DNA from: OLB7 sp966250335 | GTDB taxonomy: Bacteria > Bacteroidota > Ignavibacteria > OLB7 | Direction: 5' to 3' | Length of the DNA: 64,000 nucleotides | Assembly (NCBI GenBank): GCA_966250335.1 | Contig: CBINGZ010000026.1 | Location: forward strand, 12,299-76,298 | Shown: positions 8,553 to 18,700 of the stretch, piece after piece | Numbering within the stretch: position 1 is the first letter of the stretch | Layout: every line of letters starts with the position of its first letter | Made by a program: the position numbers and the translations under genes | Notes under the pieces: model-generated | The model's input: only the letters and a program-made list of their open reading frames with translations | Told to the model about the DNA's origin: nothing | The model's database searches: none

Positions 8553-8582
8553 GCTCGCCCGCTCTCGTTGAGAAGGGCGAGC
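8553..8582. terminator. Stem-loop between convergent hutI and the 71-residue gene
   Basis: An 8-bp perfect inverted repeat (GCTCGCCC at 8553-8560, GGGCGAGC at 8575-8582) sits between convergent genes. It lacks a T-run, so termination is only plausible. Confidence 0.35.
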
Positions 8583-8611
8583 TCAAGGTCGCGCCTGCGT
8601 GACTCATTCGA

Positions 8612-8827
8612 TCATTCCCCCCTGCCCGTAGGTCTGGGTCGCAACGGCCTTCCGAGTGCCCGCTCAAGAAATCGACGCCCCTGCTCGGTGGTGAATAGTT
8701 CGCGCGGGTCGATGCCGATACCGCCCGTGTCGTTAGTAAGGATCGTCAGCTTTGAGCCCTTCCTGATCTCGATATCTTTGCTTTCCGATGCGGTGGTGTT
8801 CGTGTTCGACTCATTGTTGTCGGGCAT
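8612..8827 (-). CDS. Hypothetical protein, 71 residues
   Basis: Begins MPDNNESNTNTTASESKD. The start was chosen because GGGAGAAGG lies just upstream; the longer frame to 8962 has no such support. The N-terminus is polar, followed by KGSKLTILTNDTGGIGIDPR and a basic Arg/Pro-rich tail. No family is recognised. It stands alone, convergent with hutI. Confidence 0.5.
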   Translation of the reverse strand: MPDNNESNTNTTASESKDIEIRKGSKLTILTNDTGGIGIDPRELFTTEQGRRFLERALGRPLRPRPTGRGE

Positions 8828-9058
8828 GACGACCTTCTCCCATGAATGTGAGTGAGAATGAAGCCGCCCGGCATCAACGAAACAGAAGACGACGGCAGTG
8901 TGGCGCGGATTGCCTGTCTCAGCAATCGAACGGATCGACGCTCTGCGCTCTCCCCTGCCCAATTAATCCAATAATAACAGGAGAAACATGGAGCGGCAGC
9001 CTTCCGCTCGGAAGCCTTCACGGCCACCTCGCGGCTCGCACACCGCTCCGGCGAAAAT

Positions 9059-9421
9059 TTACGCTTCGGTCCCGCTCTCCGGGGCCGTCTCGGTCTGCTT
9101 CCTGCGGTACATCAGGGCCAGCGGAACGATGACGCAGTAGCCGATGGTCAGAAGAATCGGCGCGATGGTCACGGAGTTGGCGTTGTTCCAGATCCCGTTG
9201 TTGTTGGCCGGATCGTCCGAGATCGCCGTGGCCATCAGCATATAGCCGATGATGATGACGGCAAGGCCCCCCAGAAAGATCAGCCCGTTGGTCTTGCCGA
9301 GCGGGAGATTCCAGGTGACACGGGATTCGGCCACACGCACTCTGCGCACGGTGCCGCGCGCCTGGGGGTTACGCTGCGGAGGAGTCCTGCGTTGCGCGGG
9401 GGCAACAGGTTGCTTTGACAT
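9059..9421 (-). CDS. DUF3098-like small membrane protein
   Basis: 120 residues. A basic, Pro/Arg-rich cytoplasmic N-terminus of about 40 residues is followed by two transmembrane helices (about 46-66 and 84-106) with a short polar loop, then a charged tail. The pattern of the first helix and the phrase VTIAPILLTIGY fit the DUF3098 family found in Bacteroidota. Function is unknown. A TAnnTTTG promoter element lies 56 bp upstream, so it is probably transcribed by itself. Confidence 0.6.
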   Translation of the reverse strand: MSKQPVAPAQRRTPPQRNPQARGTVRRVRVAESRVTWNLPLGKTNGLIFLGGLAVIIIGYMLMATAISDDPANNNGIWNNANSVTIAPILLTIGYCVIVPLALMYRRKQTETAPESGTEA

Positions 9422-9476
9422 GTTGGCTGCTTGCTGTTTCTGAATGTCGATCCGCCGGAGGTCCGTCGGCCGGGGA

Positions 9477-9484
9477 CAAATATA
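9477..9484 (-). promoter_or_regulatory. Candidate -7 element (TATATTTG) for the DUF3098 gene
   Basis: On the minus strand this reads TATATTTG, an exact TAnnTTTG match about 56 bases before the ATG at 9421. No convincing -33 TTG was found. Confidence 0.35.
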
Positions 9485-9559
9485 GGTGTTCGATCGGGAT
9501 CACCATCATCGACGATCGGAGGGCGCCGATGTTCCAAACCGCCCCGATCGGGCAGGGGC

Positions 9560-9591
9560 AAAAAAAAAGCCGGTCATGGGGACAGACCAGC
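9560..9591 (-). terminator. Rho-independent terminator (minus strand)
   Basis: On the minus strand GCTGGTC and GACCGGC pair as a 7-bp stem (one G-U) around a 9-base loop, followed directly by nine T residues. It ends a transcript coming from the 66-residue gene (stop at 9732) or from a stand-alone RNA in 9592-9731. Confidence 0.7.
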
Positions 9592-9731
9592 TTAGAGCGT
9601 CTTGACGCGGTAACCAGGGGAAGGCTATCGCTCGGCTCTGATGCTAAGGTACGGTATCAGGGAGGCGGATGCAATACCGCGGTGACTTTTTTTACAGTTA
9701 CACATCTCTTATCGAGAGATCACGTCACGCT
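9592..9731 (-). ncRNA. Possible structured small RNA or 3' UTR, unidentified
   Basis: About 140 bases without a credible ORF lie directly upstream of a strong minus-strand terminator. They contain several inverted repeats: GCGTC/GACGC near 9597-9608, CGGTAT/ATACCG spanning 9652-9679, and ATCTCT/AGAGAT at about 9703-9719. I could not match it to tmRNA, RNase P RNA, SRP RNA, 6S RNA or a common riboswitch. Confidence 0.35.
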
Positions 9732-9932
9732 TCATCTCTGTTCCGACACTTTTACCAGACTCTTCCCGCAGATGCCGTTTCCACGGACCGTCGTGATGCA
9801 GCGGGCCCCCTCGAGGTCGCATTGACCGCATGTCTCGCAGGTGACCAGAATCCCCAGTCTCTCCAGTTCCTTCAGGATCGCACGCTCCGCCTCGGCCGAG
9901 ATGCCGTCGACGATGATATCGCTACTCTTCAT
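9732..9932 (-). CDS. Small Cys-rich hypothetical protein, 66 residues
   Basis: Starts MKSSDIIVDG, with GGAG about 11 bases upstream; the longer frame to 9977 is less likely. The N-terminal half predicts a helix (ISAEAERAILKELERLG). The C-terminal half has clustered cysteines (CETCGQCD, then two more), which suggests a bound metal or disulphides. No family is recognised. It follows the FecCD permease gene by about 130 bp on the same strand and precedes the structured non-coding stretch. Confidence 0.5.
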   Translation of the reverse strand: MKSSDIIVDGISAEAERAILKELERLGILVTCETCGQCDLEGARCITTVRGNGICGKSLVKVSEQR

Positions 9933-10065
9933 GATGATGCTCCGTTGACGTGATCGGACGGCCTTCCCGCCATCCACGATTTTCTTAGAGCCACCACTCC
10001 CCAGACGCTTTCGATAAAGGCGAATCGGCCAGGTAACCGTAGAGCGCCGAGGAGAAGCAGCCCGC

Positions 10066-11121
10066 CTACCTCCCCATCCCTTTTCTGAGAAGATAGATGA
10101 AGAGAGGCGCCCCGAGGAGCGCCGTGATCGCGCCGATCGGCAGCTCGGTGGCCGGTCCCCCCAGGCTCCCCATAAGCGACCGCGCGACCGTGTCGCAGAT
10201 CACCAGGAAGATCCCTCCCCCTATCACCGACGCCGGCAGGAGCAGCCTGTGGTCGGGCCCGACCAGCCGCCTGATGATATGCGGCACCACGAGCCCGACG
10301 AACCCGATGGCGCCGCAGAAGGCCACCGACACCCCCACGACCGCCGAGGCGGCCAGGTATGCCAGCGTCCGCGCCCGCCCGACGTCGAGCCCAAGGCTCA
10401 TCGCCTCGTCGTCCCCGAGGGAGAGAGCGTTCAGCGTGTTTCCGGAGAAGAGGCCTGCCAGGAGGACGGCACAGAAGAGCCCGATCGAAACGAACCCGAC
10501 CCCCGCCGTCGCCTTGCTCAGATCTCCCAGCATCCACTGGATCGCGGAGCGCATCGCATCCCCCAGAAACCCCAGCAGCAGGAAGATCGCCGCCGCGCCG
10601 ATGGCGGCGACCATCACCCCGCCGAGGAGCATCGACTCCGAGCGGACGCCGTACGTGCCGCGGGCGATCGCCAGCACCGTGAGAACCGACACCGCCCCGA
10701 CGGCGAACGAGAGGAGCGGAATCCCCACCGCCCCCGCCCCGAGCAGATAACCGAGGATCGCCCCGACCGCGCAGCCGTTGGAGACCCCCAGGATGTAGGG
10801 TTCGGCCAGCGGGTTCCTGAGGAGCGCCTGAAAAACGACGCCGGTCGCCCCAAGGGCCCCACCGACGCTGACGGCCAGAAGTATGCGTGGAAGACGAAGG
10901 GAAAGAAGGATGGTGCGCGCGGAGAGATCTCCCTCCCCGAAGAGCGCCGCGAAGCCGCGCGCGGGAGAGATTCCCTCGACGCCGATAAAGAGCGATATCA
11001 GCGACACGGCGATCAGCATGACGAACGCCGCGACCAGAAACCGCGCGGTCCGCCCGCGGGTCAGACGCGTCCGGGCCCGCCCCGGAGGAGCCGGGAGCGC
11101 GATCACTCCCCGGCGCGCCAC
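10066..11121 (-). CDS. FecCD-family ABC transporter permease (siderophore/cobalamin/haem type)
   Basis: 351 residues with about nine or ten transmembrane segments. Family signatures include LRLPRILLAVSVGGALG with downstream FQALLRNPLAEPYILG, and GFVGLVVPHIIRRLVG. It forms the membrane channel for import of iron-siderophore, cobalamin or a similar chelate. No ATPase or binding-protein gene lies beside it, so partners must be encoded elsewhere. The ATG lies inside the end of obg (19-bp overlap), implying co-translation with that unrelated GTPase. Confidence 0.9.
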   Translation of the reverse strand: MARRGVIALPAPPGRARTRLTRGRTARFLVAAFVMLIAVSLISLFIGVEGISPARGFAALFGEGDLSARTILLSLRLPRILLAVSVGGALGATGVVFQALLRNPLAEPYILGVSNGCAVGAILGYLLGAGAVGIPLLSFAVGAVSVLTVLAIARGTYGVRSESMLLGGVMVAAIGAAAIFLLLGFLGDAMRSAIQWMLGDLSKATAGVGFVSIGLFCAVLLAGLFSGNTLNALSLGDDEAMSLGLDVGRARTLAYLAASAVVGVSVAFCGAIGFVGLVVPHIIRRLVGPDHRLLLPASVIGGGIFLVICDTVARSLMGSLGGPATELPIGAITALLGAPLFIYLLRKGMGR

Positions 11122-12098
11122 GCCTCGAGCTCTTCGTTCATCCGCTTCAGAAGCTCATCGATCCCCTGACCGGAGACGGCGGAAATCAGCAGCGGCGGAC
11201 GGCCGTCGAACCGGAGCCCGAGGAGTTCCTCAAATCCCTCGGCCATCATGGAGTCGGTCTTGGTGATGCAGACGATGCGCCGTTTCTCCAGCATCGACGG
11301 GCTGAACCGCGCCAGCTCCCCCGTCAGCACCTCATAGTCCGCCGACGGATCGGCCGAGAGGCCATCGAGCAGAAAACAGAGGACGCCGGAACGCTCCACG
11401 TGGCGCAGAAACTGCAATCCCAGCCCCTTCCCCTCGCTCGCCCCCTCGATCAGCCCCGGGATATCGGCGACGGCGAACGACCGTCCCTCCGCGATCCTGA
11501 CGATGCCGATGTTCGGTATCAATGTCGTGAAGGGATAGTCGGCGATCTTGGGACGCGCCGCGCTGATGCGGGAGATCAGGGTCGATTTTCCCGCGTTGGG
11601 GAACCCGACCAGCCCGACATCCGCCAGCAGCTTCAGTTCGAGTCTGATGCGTCGTTCCTGGCCGGCCGTCCCCCGTTCGGCGGAGCGGGGGGCCTGGTTG
11701 GTGGAGGTCGCGAACGCGGAGTTTCCCCGGCCGCCGCGACCGTGACGGGCGATCACCAGCCGCTCGCCGTTCTCCTTCATGTCGGCGATCAGCTCATCCG
11801 TGTCGGCGTCGTAGATCAGCGTGCCGACCGGGATCTTCACCTCGATCGGGGCGCCGTTGCGACCCGTCTTGTCGCCGCCGGCGCCGTTGTTCCCACGCTC
11901 CGCGATATACTCGCGCTGGTATCTGAAATCCATCAGCGTGGAGAGCTGACTGGTGGCGAGCAGCACCACATCTCCCCCGTCCCCGCCGTCGCCGCCGTTG
12001 GGTCCCCCCTTCGGGACGAATTTCTCACGACGGAAACTGACGGCGCCGTTGCCGCCGTCACCCGCGCGAACGAGGATTTCCGCTGAATCGATGAACAC
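11103..12098 (-). CDS. obg: GTPase Obg/CgtA
   Basis: 331 residues. The N-terminal glycine-rich Obg fold (1-158) contains repeated GGxGG motifs. The G domain follows with G1 GFPNAGKST, switch region DYPFTTLIPNIG, G3 DIPGLIEGA and G4 TKTD. It is involved in late 50S ribosome assembly and stress signalling. It lacks the extra C-terminal OCT domain found in some homologues, hence the shorter length. It lies 39 bp after the acidic 560-residue gene and overlaps the FecCD permease gene. Confidence 0.95.
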   Translation of the reverse strand: MFIDSAEILVRAGDGGNGAVSFRREKFVPKGGPNGGDGGDGGDVVLLATSQLSTLMDFRYQREYIAERGNNGAGGDKTGRNGAPIEVKIPVGTLIYDADTDELIADMKENGERLVIARHGRGGRGNSAFATSTNQAPRSAERGTAGQERRIRLELKLLADVGLVGFPNAGKSTLISRISAARPKIADYPFTTLIPNIGIVRIAEGRSFAVADIPGLIEGASEGKGLGLQFLRHVERSGVLCFLLDGLSADPSADYEVLTGELARFSPSMLEKRRIVCITKTDSMMAEGFEELLGLRFDGRPPLLISAVSGQGIDELLKRMNEELEAWRAGE

Positions 12099-12137
12099 GT
12101 TGCAGCTCCTGGGAATATGCTCAGGGTGGAGGAATCG

Positions 12138-13820
12138 TCATCTGGTGGAAAGATACCGACCGTAGACGCTGTCGGTAAACCGGATGGCCGTTCTGGAATA
12201 GGGATCGACGTCGAACCTGATGAAGAGATCGTCGAGAATCTGCGACGCGGCCCGCCAGTCGTCCGCCGCGTTGATCTTGTCGAGCGCCGCCTCGTACTCG
12301 CCGCGGTTCCGCTGGAACACCTTCTTGACCACCTTCCGCTCCAGCATGGCGTCGATGTAGTGGCGGACGTCGCGACGGGAAGCCCCGTTCGCCTCCGCGA
12401 CCGTACGATGGACAACCTCCGCCGCGGCCGGGCCGTGGGGAATGCCGGAGTCGCGCGACCAGGCCGTATGGATCGGCGGAGCGCTCTCGCTCGGGCTCTC
12501 GTCGTCGTCATCCTCATCGCCGTCGTCGGAGAGATCGGCGCTTACCGGAGCGGGAACAGGTGTCGGCGGCGGAGCGGGCGGCGGCAGAGGAGCGGCCTCC
12601 ACGGCGGGCCGGGAGTCGACCGGCTCCTGCTCCATATCGTCGTCATCCACCATATCGTCATCCGACGCTGCGGAGAGCGCGGCGGCATCGGCCCGCTCGA
12701 AATCGTTCAGGCCGGCGGCCACGGACGAACGGACGTCATTGATGAACTCGAGATGACGGCCTATATCGTCGGCCGACATGTCGGTCGGAAGCCCCGGGCC
12801 CCCCTCGTCATATTCGTCGTCGAAATCCTCCTCGGTCCGGTCGGCGGATAGATCGTCGAGCGAGAAGACCGGCGCCGCGGCCTCGGGCTCGACCGGAGGC
12901 TCCTCGACAGGCGTCTCCACGGCGGGTTGCGGCGGGAGATCGTCGACAGGGGCCCCGGTCGGGAGATCCGTATGAAGATGGAGCCGGACGACATCATCCA
13001 GCTCATCGTTCTGGTAGACGGTGGAGAAGTCGGCTTCCGGCTCATCCTCGGCGCTGGTGAGAAGCTCGTCAAGGAGCGCGAGAAATTCCTCACGCCCCAC
13101 GCTCTCCTTCCCTTTCGCCCGCCATCCCTCCAGATAATCGACGAGCTTCTTGATGTTCTTGTCGTCGAAGAAGACGATGAGCGCGTCGACCGGGACCTGG
13201 TAGTCATCCTGCTCGCCGATGAAATCGAAGAACGGGTCCATCAGCGCCAGCAGATCCTCCACCGTGCAGCTCAGCAGGATCTGATCGTCGATCCTGCGGA
13301 TGACCCGCTCGAACTCCGTCGAGGAGATCGCATCGAACGTCGGCCGTTCGCTCTGCTTCCTGTCGACCCACTCGGCGAAGACGTTCCTGAAATAATCGTA
13401 GTCGGCGAACGCGCCGAACCTGAGCATCACCTCGCGGAGCGGCTTCACCGGCTCCCCCCGGAAGATGTACCATTTCAGCGTGGTCTGCGGCCGGCAGATG
13501 AAGTTGAAGGTCAGCTTGACGGCGCTGTCGAGCACCGTGAGGAAGTCCTCCCGCTCGAATCGCGCATGGCGGAACTGCACCTGCTCCAGATAGGTCAGAA
13601 GGGATGAAAGCTCCGGATGATCGTAATCGAACCGCTTGTTCGCGGCGCGGGCCAGCCCCTCGTTGTAGAGCCACCAGCTCACCTCGGTCTCGAAGAACGG
13701 TTTGAATCGTGATGGGATACGCTCATCCTCAAGGATCTCGGCCAGCGATATCAGCGACCGGTCGCGCAGGACTTCCGTTCCAACCTTCTGAATGGTCTGT
13801 GCAATGACGCGTTCGAACAT
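12138..13820 (-). CDS. Hypothetical acidic protein, 560 residues
   Basis: Start chosen at MFERVIAQTIQ; the open frame upstream to 14054 has no ribosome site and unusual composition. Residues 1-250 are a folded-looking, aromatic-rich domain. A long low-complexity Asp/Glu/Pro/Ala segment (about 265-450) follows, including DDDMVDDDDMEQE and a proline run. A basic helical domain closes the protein (about 455-560). No signal peptide or membrane segment is evident. No family is recognised. It is the first gene of the unit leading into obg, so a role in ribosome assembly or cell-cycle control is possible but unproven. Confidence 0.75.
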   Translation of the reverse strand: MFERVIAQTIQKVGTEVLRDRSLISLAEILEDERIPSRFKPFFETEVSWWLYNEGLARAANKRFDYDHPELSSLLTYLEQVQFRHARFEREDFLTVLDSAVKLTFNFICRPQTTLKWYIFRGEPVKPLREVMLRFGAFADYDYFRNVFAEWVDRKQSERPTFDAISSTEFERVIRRIDDQILLSCTVEDLLALMDPFFDFIGEQDDYQVPVDALIVFFDDKNIKKLVDYLEGWRAKGKESVGREEFLALLDELLTSAEDEPEADFSTVYQNDELDDVVRLHLHTDLPTGAPVDDLPPQPAVETPVEEPPVEPEAAAPVFSLDDLSADRTEEDFDDEYDEGGPGLPTDMSADDIGRHLEFINDVRSSVAAGLNDFERADAAALSAASDDDMVDDDDMEQEPVDSRPAVEAAPLPPPAPPPTPVPAPVSADLSDDGDEDDDDESPSESAPPIHTAWSRDSGIPHGPAAAEVVHRTVAEANGASRRDVRHYIDAMLERKVVKKVFQRNRGEYEAALDKINAADDWRAASQILDDLFIRFDVDPYSRTAIRFTDSVYGRYLSTR

Positions 13821-14111
13821 GGCTAGGCGTGTACAGGACTCGATAGTATTCCGGAACGGCAGCGATCCGGGTACAACGGCAGGCGCGGAATGTACCATTT
13901 TCCCGCGACTTGAAGAGGCGCGGCATCGGGAACGATGAGGGAAGAGAAGGGGATGCGAAGGAGAAGCGACATCCCGCATCGGGCGGGTCGGCACGGGGCG
14001 CCGAAGGAGGCGGCCCCCGATTTCGGGCCGCGGAAGGGTTTCCCGCGGTAACATACCCTTGTACGGTCAACGGTGGCATAGTAAGTTCCGGGCGCCGACC
14101 CTCGATACAAG

Positions 14112-15665
14112 ATGTATTACTATTCCGAGACGAAATACAGGTTCCGCCTGGCGGGACGCCTCGCGATCGTGCTGCTGCTGCCGTTCATGGCGGCACAGAT
14201 CTCCGCGCAGACGCACTCCCGCACTGATGCGACGCCCGGCGTCAACCGCTACGGCGCGAAGCAGCGGACGGTGGAGCTGGCGCAGGATATCGACGAGATC
14301 CTGGCCGACAGGAGCTTCGCCGACGCCACCTGGGGGGTCTCGGTCGTCTCGTGTACCGGAGGGGAGACGCTCTATCAGAAGGATGAACGGAAGAACCGCC
14401 AGGTCGCTTCCAACATCAAGCTTCTTACCTCCTTCGCCGCGCTCCGGAAGCTGGGAGGGACGTACAGATACGGCACCGGGGTCTTCATCTCGGGTGAGAT
14501 CACGCCGAACGGAGAGCTTCTGGGGGATCTCATCATCACGACCGCCGGCGATCCCTCCCTCTCCCCCACCTTCAACGTGAACCCGGCCGACGTGCTCGGG
14601 GGATGGGCGCGGGCTCTCGATTCGATCGGCATACGATCGATACGGAACGTGGTGGTGGACGCCTCCGCGTTCGACGACGTGCCGTACGCGCCGGGGTGGT
14701 CGTGGGACGACGAGCCGTTCGGCTTCAACGCGCAGATCAGCGCCGCGGCGATCTACGACAACAGCGTGGAGGTGACGGTCACCCCCGCGAAGATCCCCGG
14801 TCGTCCGGTTTCGATCGATCTCTTCCCCTCCACCGCCTACGTCACCCTGAAAGTGACCGCCGCGACATCGCGGGCCGATTCAGCCTCCACACTCGATATC
14901 CGCCGCGAGCGGGGATCGAGCGTGATCACCGTGAGCGGGAATATCGCGGCGGGATCGGAGCCGTACTCCGAGCATATCAGCATCGAGCGCCCTCCCCTCT
15001 TCTACGCCACTCTTGTCAAGGAGGAGCTGGAGCGGGCGGGGATCACGGTGCGCGGTGAGCCGTTCGACGCCGTCGACTACCCGGAGCCGAGCAACTACCC
15101 CACGGTCCGCATGGTCGCCGGCTATCAGTCGCCCCCCCTCTCCTCCATCGTGGCGATGATGAACAAGCAGAGCCTGAACCTGACGTCGGAGATGATCATC
15201 AAGAAACTCGGCAACGAGTTCGGCGGCGGAGGGACGACGGAAGCGGGGCTCGATGTGGTGCGGCGGCAGCTCGTGGGGGCCGGGGTCGATATGGATCATG
15301 TGCGGCTCTACGACGGCTCCGGCCTCTCGCGCCAGAACATGATAGCTCCGGCCGACGTCACGAAACTGCTGCGGTGGACGCGGCAGTCCCCCATGTTCGA
15401 CGATTTCCTCGCGACCCTCTCCGTTGCCGGTCGCGACGGCACCCTGGGCAACCGTCTGAAGGGGACGCTGGCCGAGGGGAACGTCTTCGGCAAGACCGGC
15501 TACCTCAGCGGCATCCGCGCCGTCAGCGGCTACACCCGGACACGGGATGGTGAATGGCTGGCGTTTTCGATCATCGTGAACAATTACTCCGTTCCGACAA
15601 GCGTCGTAAACACAGCCCAGGATCTGATCCTGATGCGCCTCGCAAGCTTCACTCGCAAGAGCTGA
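14112..15665 (+). CDS. dacB: D-alanyl-D-alanine carboxypeptidase/endopeptidase (PBP4 type)
   Basis: 517 residues. An N-terminal signal segment (12-33) is followed by a serine peptidase S13 fold. The active-site SxxK is S100-N-I-K103, an SLN motif lies in KQSLNLTSEM, and KTG lies in VFGKTGYLSG. It cleaves D-Ala-D-Ala termini or cross-links of peptidoglycan in the periplasm. It is separated from the acidic protein gene by a 291-bp divergent gap. That gap holds GC-rich hairpins and no clear promoter. Confidence 0.9.
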   Translation: MYYYSETKYRFRLAGRLAIVLLLPFMAAQISAQTHSRTDATPGVNRYGAKQRTVELAQDIDEILADRSFADATWGVSVVSCTGGETLYQKDERKNRQVASNIKLLTSFAALRKLGGTYRYGTGVFISGEITPNGELLGDLIITTAGDPSLSPTFNVNPADVLGGWARALDSIGIRSIRNVVVDASAFDDVPYAPGWSWDDEPFGFNAQISAAAIYDNSVEVTVTPAKIPGRPVSIDLFPSTAYVTLKVTAATSRADSASTLDIRRERGSSVITVSGNIAAGSEPYSEHISIERPPLFYATLVKEELERAGITVRGEPFDAVDYPEPSNYPTVRMVAGYQSPPLSSIVAMMNKQSLNLTSEMIIKKLGNEFGGGGTTEAGLDVVRRQLVGAGVDMDHVRLYDGSGLSRQNMIAPADVTKLLRWTRQSPMFDDFLATLSVAGRDGTLGNRLKGTLAEGNVFGKTGYLSGIRAVSGYTRTRDGEWLAFSIIVNNYSVPTSVVNTAQDLILMRLASFTRKS

Positions 15666-15762
15666 CCTCTTCGGACTACCAGCCGTCCCGAAACGTTTGC
15701 TCCGGTCCCGGGTCTTCTCCTCGGGACCGTCGGTTCGTATACACTCATCCATTTCGGCCGTC

Positions 15763-18700
15763 ATGATGAAATCGCGTCTTCGTACACTGTTCCCATACCT
15801 GTGGTCGCTGCTGCTCCTCCCCTCCCTGCTTCATGCGCAGGGAACGCTGGAGATGGAGGAGGAGTATGAGAACCCGAGATCCCGCCGCGAATATTTCTTC
15901 AACCTTCGCGCCTACCCGTTCGGAGCCATTCCGCAGGGGGCGCGCTTCGAGGCGATGGAATATTCCCGGAACAAGATGCGGCAGTACGGCGCCGGGAAGA
16001 CCTCGACCCTCAGCATGAACCAGTGGAGGCAGCGCGGCCCCTACAATCTGGGGGGACGTATCCACAGTATCGCGATTCATCCCACCGACGGCAAGACTCT
16101 CTGGGCGGCGGCGGCCAACGGCGGCGTCTGGAAGTCGACCAACAGAGGGGATTCCTGGAGGCCGGTGATGGATTTCGAGAACTCCGCCTCGACCGGAGGA
16201 CTCGCCGTCGATCCCTCCAACCCCAATGTGATCTACGTCGGCACCGGCGAGCCGGTCTCCGCCAACGGCGACACCTACAACGGCGCCGGCATCTACAAGA
16301 GCGAAGACGGCGGGGAGAGCTGGAAGCCGCTCGGGCTGACCAACGTCGGCTCGGTCTCCTCCATTCTCGTCCACCCGACCGACAGCAGAACCTTGATCGT
16401 CTCCGGCCTGCGCAACAACGGCGGGCTCTATCGCTCGGTCGACGGCGGCATCACATGGCAGCGGACATCGGATATCCAGATCTCCGACCTCTCGATGAAC
16501 CCCGCCAACCCGAACGAGATCCTGATCGGAACCCTCACCCGCGGCGTCTTCCGTTCCACCGACGGCGGGCGGACCGTGGTGGAGGCGAACAACGGGATCG
16601 CCCTCGGCTCCACGAAGGGACGCTCGGCCGTCAGCTTCGCCCCCTCCAACCCGCAGACGGCATACGTCTCGATCGAGGAGACCGTCGGCAACCTGGATGT
16701 GGCGCGCGTCTACAAGACGACCGACCGCGGCGCCAGCTGGACCAAGGTCTACGACAGCCAGGGGACGGGGATGAACTACTTCTCCAACTCCGTGCAGGTG
16801 CAGGGGTATTACGACAACGTCATCGCGGTCCACCCGACCGACGAGGGGATCGTGCTGGTGGGAGGAGTCACGATGATGCGCACGGCCAACGGCGGGCAGA
16901 ACTGGTCGCCGACCGGCGGAAGCGTCCATGCAGATCATCATGCGATGGAATTCGACCCGGCCAACCCCGGCGTCTTCTACAACGGCAACGACGGCGGCAT
17001 GTATCGCAGCACGAACAGCGGCTCGACCTTCACGAAAACGTCGGTCGGGCTGGCGATCACGCAGTTCTATGCCATGGCGCTCGACTGGTCGAAGGATAGC
17101 CTTGCCTACGGCGGAACGCAGGACAACGGGACGGTCATGTCGTCGTCGGTCAACTCGGGCGACGTTATGGGGGGTGACGGCTTCTACGTCGTCGTCGATC
17201 ATCGGAACTCGAACATCCTCTACGCCGAGAACCCGTACGGCACCGGCATCACGATGTTCATCAACGGGAACGCGTACAACGCGATGGGGGGCCTCACCGT
17301 CGACCGGAACAACCCGGACGCCGGGTGGTCGGCGCCGCTGGTGATGGACCCGACCAACTCGTCGGTGATGTACAACGGCAGGAAGAAGGTCTGGAAGACC
17401 GTCACCGCCGGCGCCCCCGGCATCTTCTGGATAGCCGCCTCCCCGGACGTGCGCGGCAACGTCTCCGCTATCGGCGTCTCCCCGGTCAACTCCGAGACGG
17501 TCTACGCGGGATCGGACCAGGGGACGGTGCTGGTGTCGAGAAACGGCGGCGAGGACTGGGAGGATATCTCGTACGGCCACGGCCTTCCGAATCGTGCCGT
17601 GATGGATTTCGTTCCGTCGCGGAGCGAGGCGGGAACCGCCTACGTCGCCTATGCCGGGTTCTACACCGCTCATATCTTCAAGACCACCGACTACGGCCAG
17701 AGCTGGACCGACATCAGCAACGGCCTCCCCGATATCCCGGTGAACGCCCTGGCGATCCACCCGACCAACGAACGGGTGATCTACGCCGGAACCGATATCG
17801 GCGTCTTCATCACCGTCGACGGCGGGGCTACGTGGGCCAGCTACAACAACGGTCTCCCCCGCAGCGAGGTCCGCGACATGGAGGTCAACGAGAAGTCAGG
17901 GTCGGTCTGGATCGCCACGCACGGCAGATCGATGTGGGATATAGATCTGGAGGAGACGATCGAGGAGACCCCGGTCATCAACTCCCCCGCCGGCGGCGAG
18001 GTCTGGGCGGGGGGCACCGGTCACGTCATCTCATGGAACGGGTTCACCGGCTCCTCCGTCCGCATCGACTACTCGCTGGACGACGGACGCACCTGGAACC
18101 GTCTGAAGAATTTCGTCGGGGGGAACGTAATGCGATGGATCGTCTTCGACACCTCCTCGATCGAGGCCCGCATCAGAATATCGAGCATCGAGGTTCCCTC
18201 GCAGGTCGTCGTGAGCCGGTCGTTCACGATCGAGCGGTTCAAGCTGGGAACGGTGCTGGGGGCGACCGGCGTGCCGGGGATCCCCTACGGCATCGCGTAC
18301 GACGGAGAATATCTCTGGGCGACCAACTTCGAGGGAGGAACGCTCCTGAAGATCGACGCGACCACGCTGAGCACGGTGGACGAGGTCGACCTGGAGATCC
18401 CCGGAGGAGACAGCCTCTTCACCGACATCACCTACTACCCGCCGCGCCAGACGCTCTTCATCCACAAGCTGCGGACGACGCTGGTCGACGATCCGGGGGG
18501 TCGTCTCTACGAGGTGACGAAGGAGGGAGAGATGGTGGGGCAATGGAACTCCCCGTTCAAATATCCGATCGGTCTTGCATGGCTCGGCTCCAGGAACCAG
18601 GAGAATCCCTACCTCTACATGTCGGACCGCAACGGGACGCAGGAGATGTGGCTGGTCAACCCGGAGGATATGGTCTCCGGCTCCCCGATCTTCCCGCTGA

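Noticed and set aside
9560..9731. tmRNA, RNase P RNA or SRP RNA
   Set aside because: None of the conserved core words of these RNAs is present on either strand.
15745..17760. 671-residue minus-strand frame
   Set aside because: Antisense to the T9SS propeller gene; composition is typical of shadow frames and no motif is seen.
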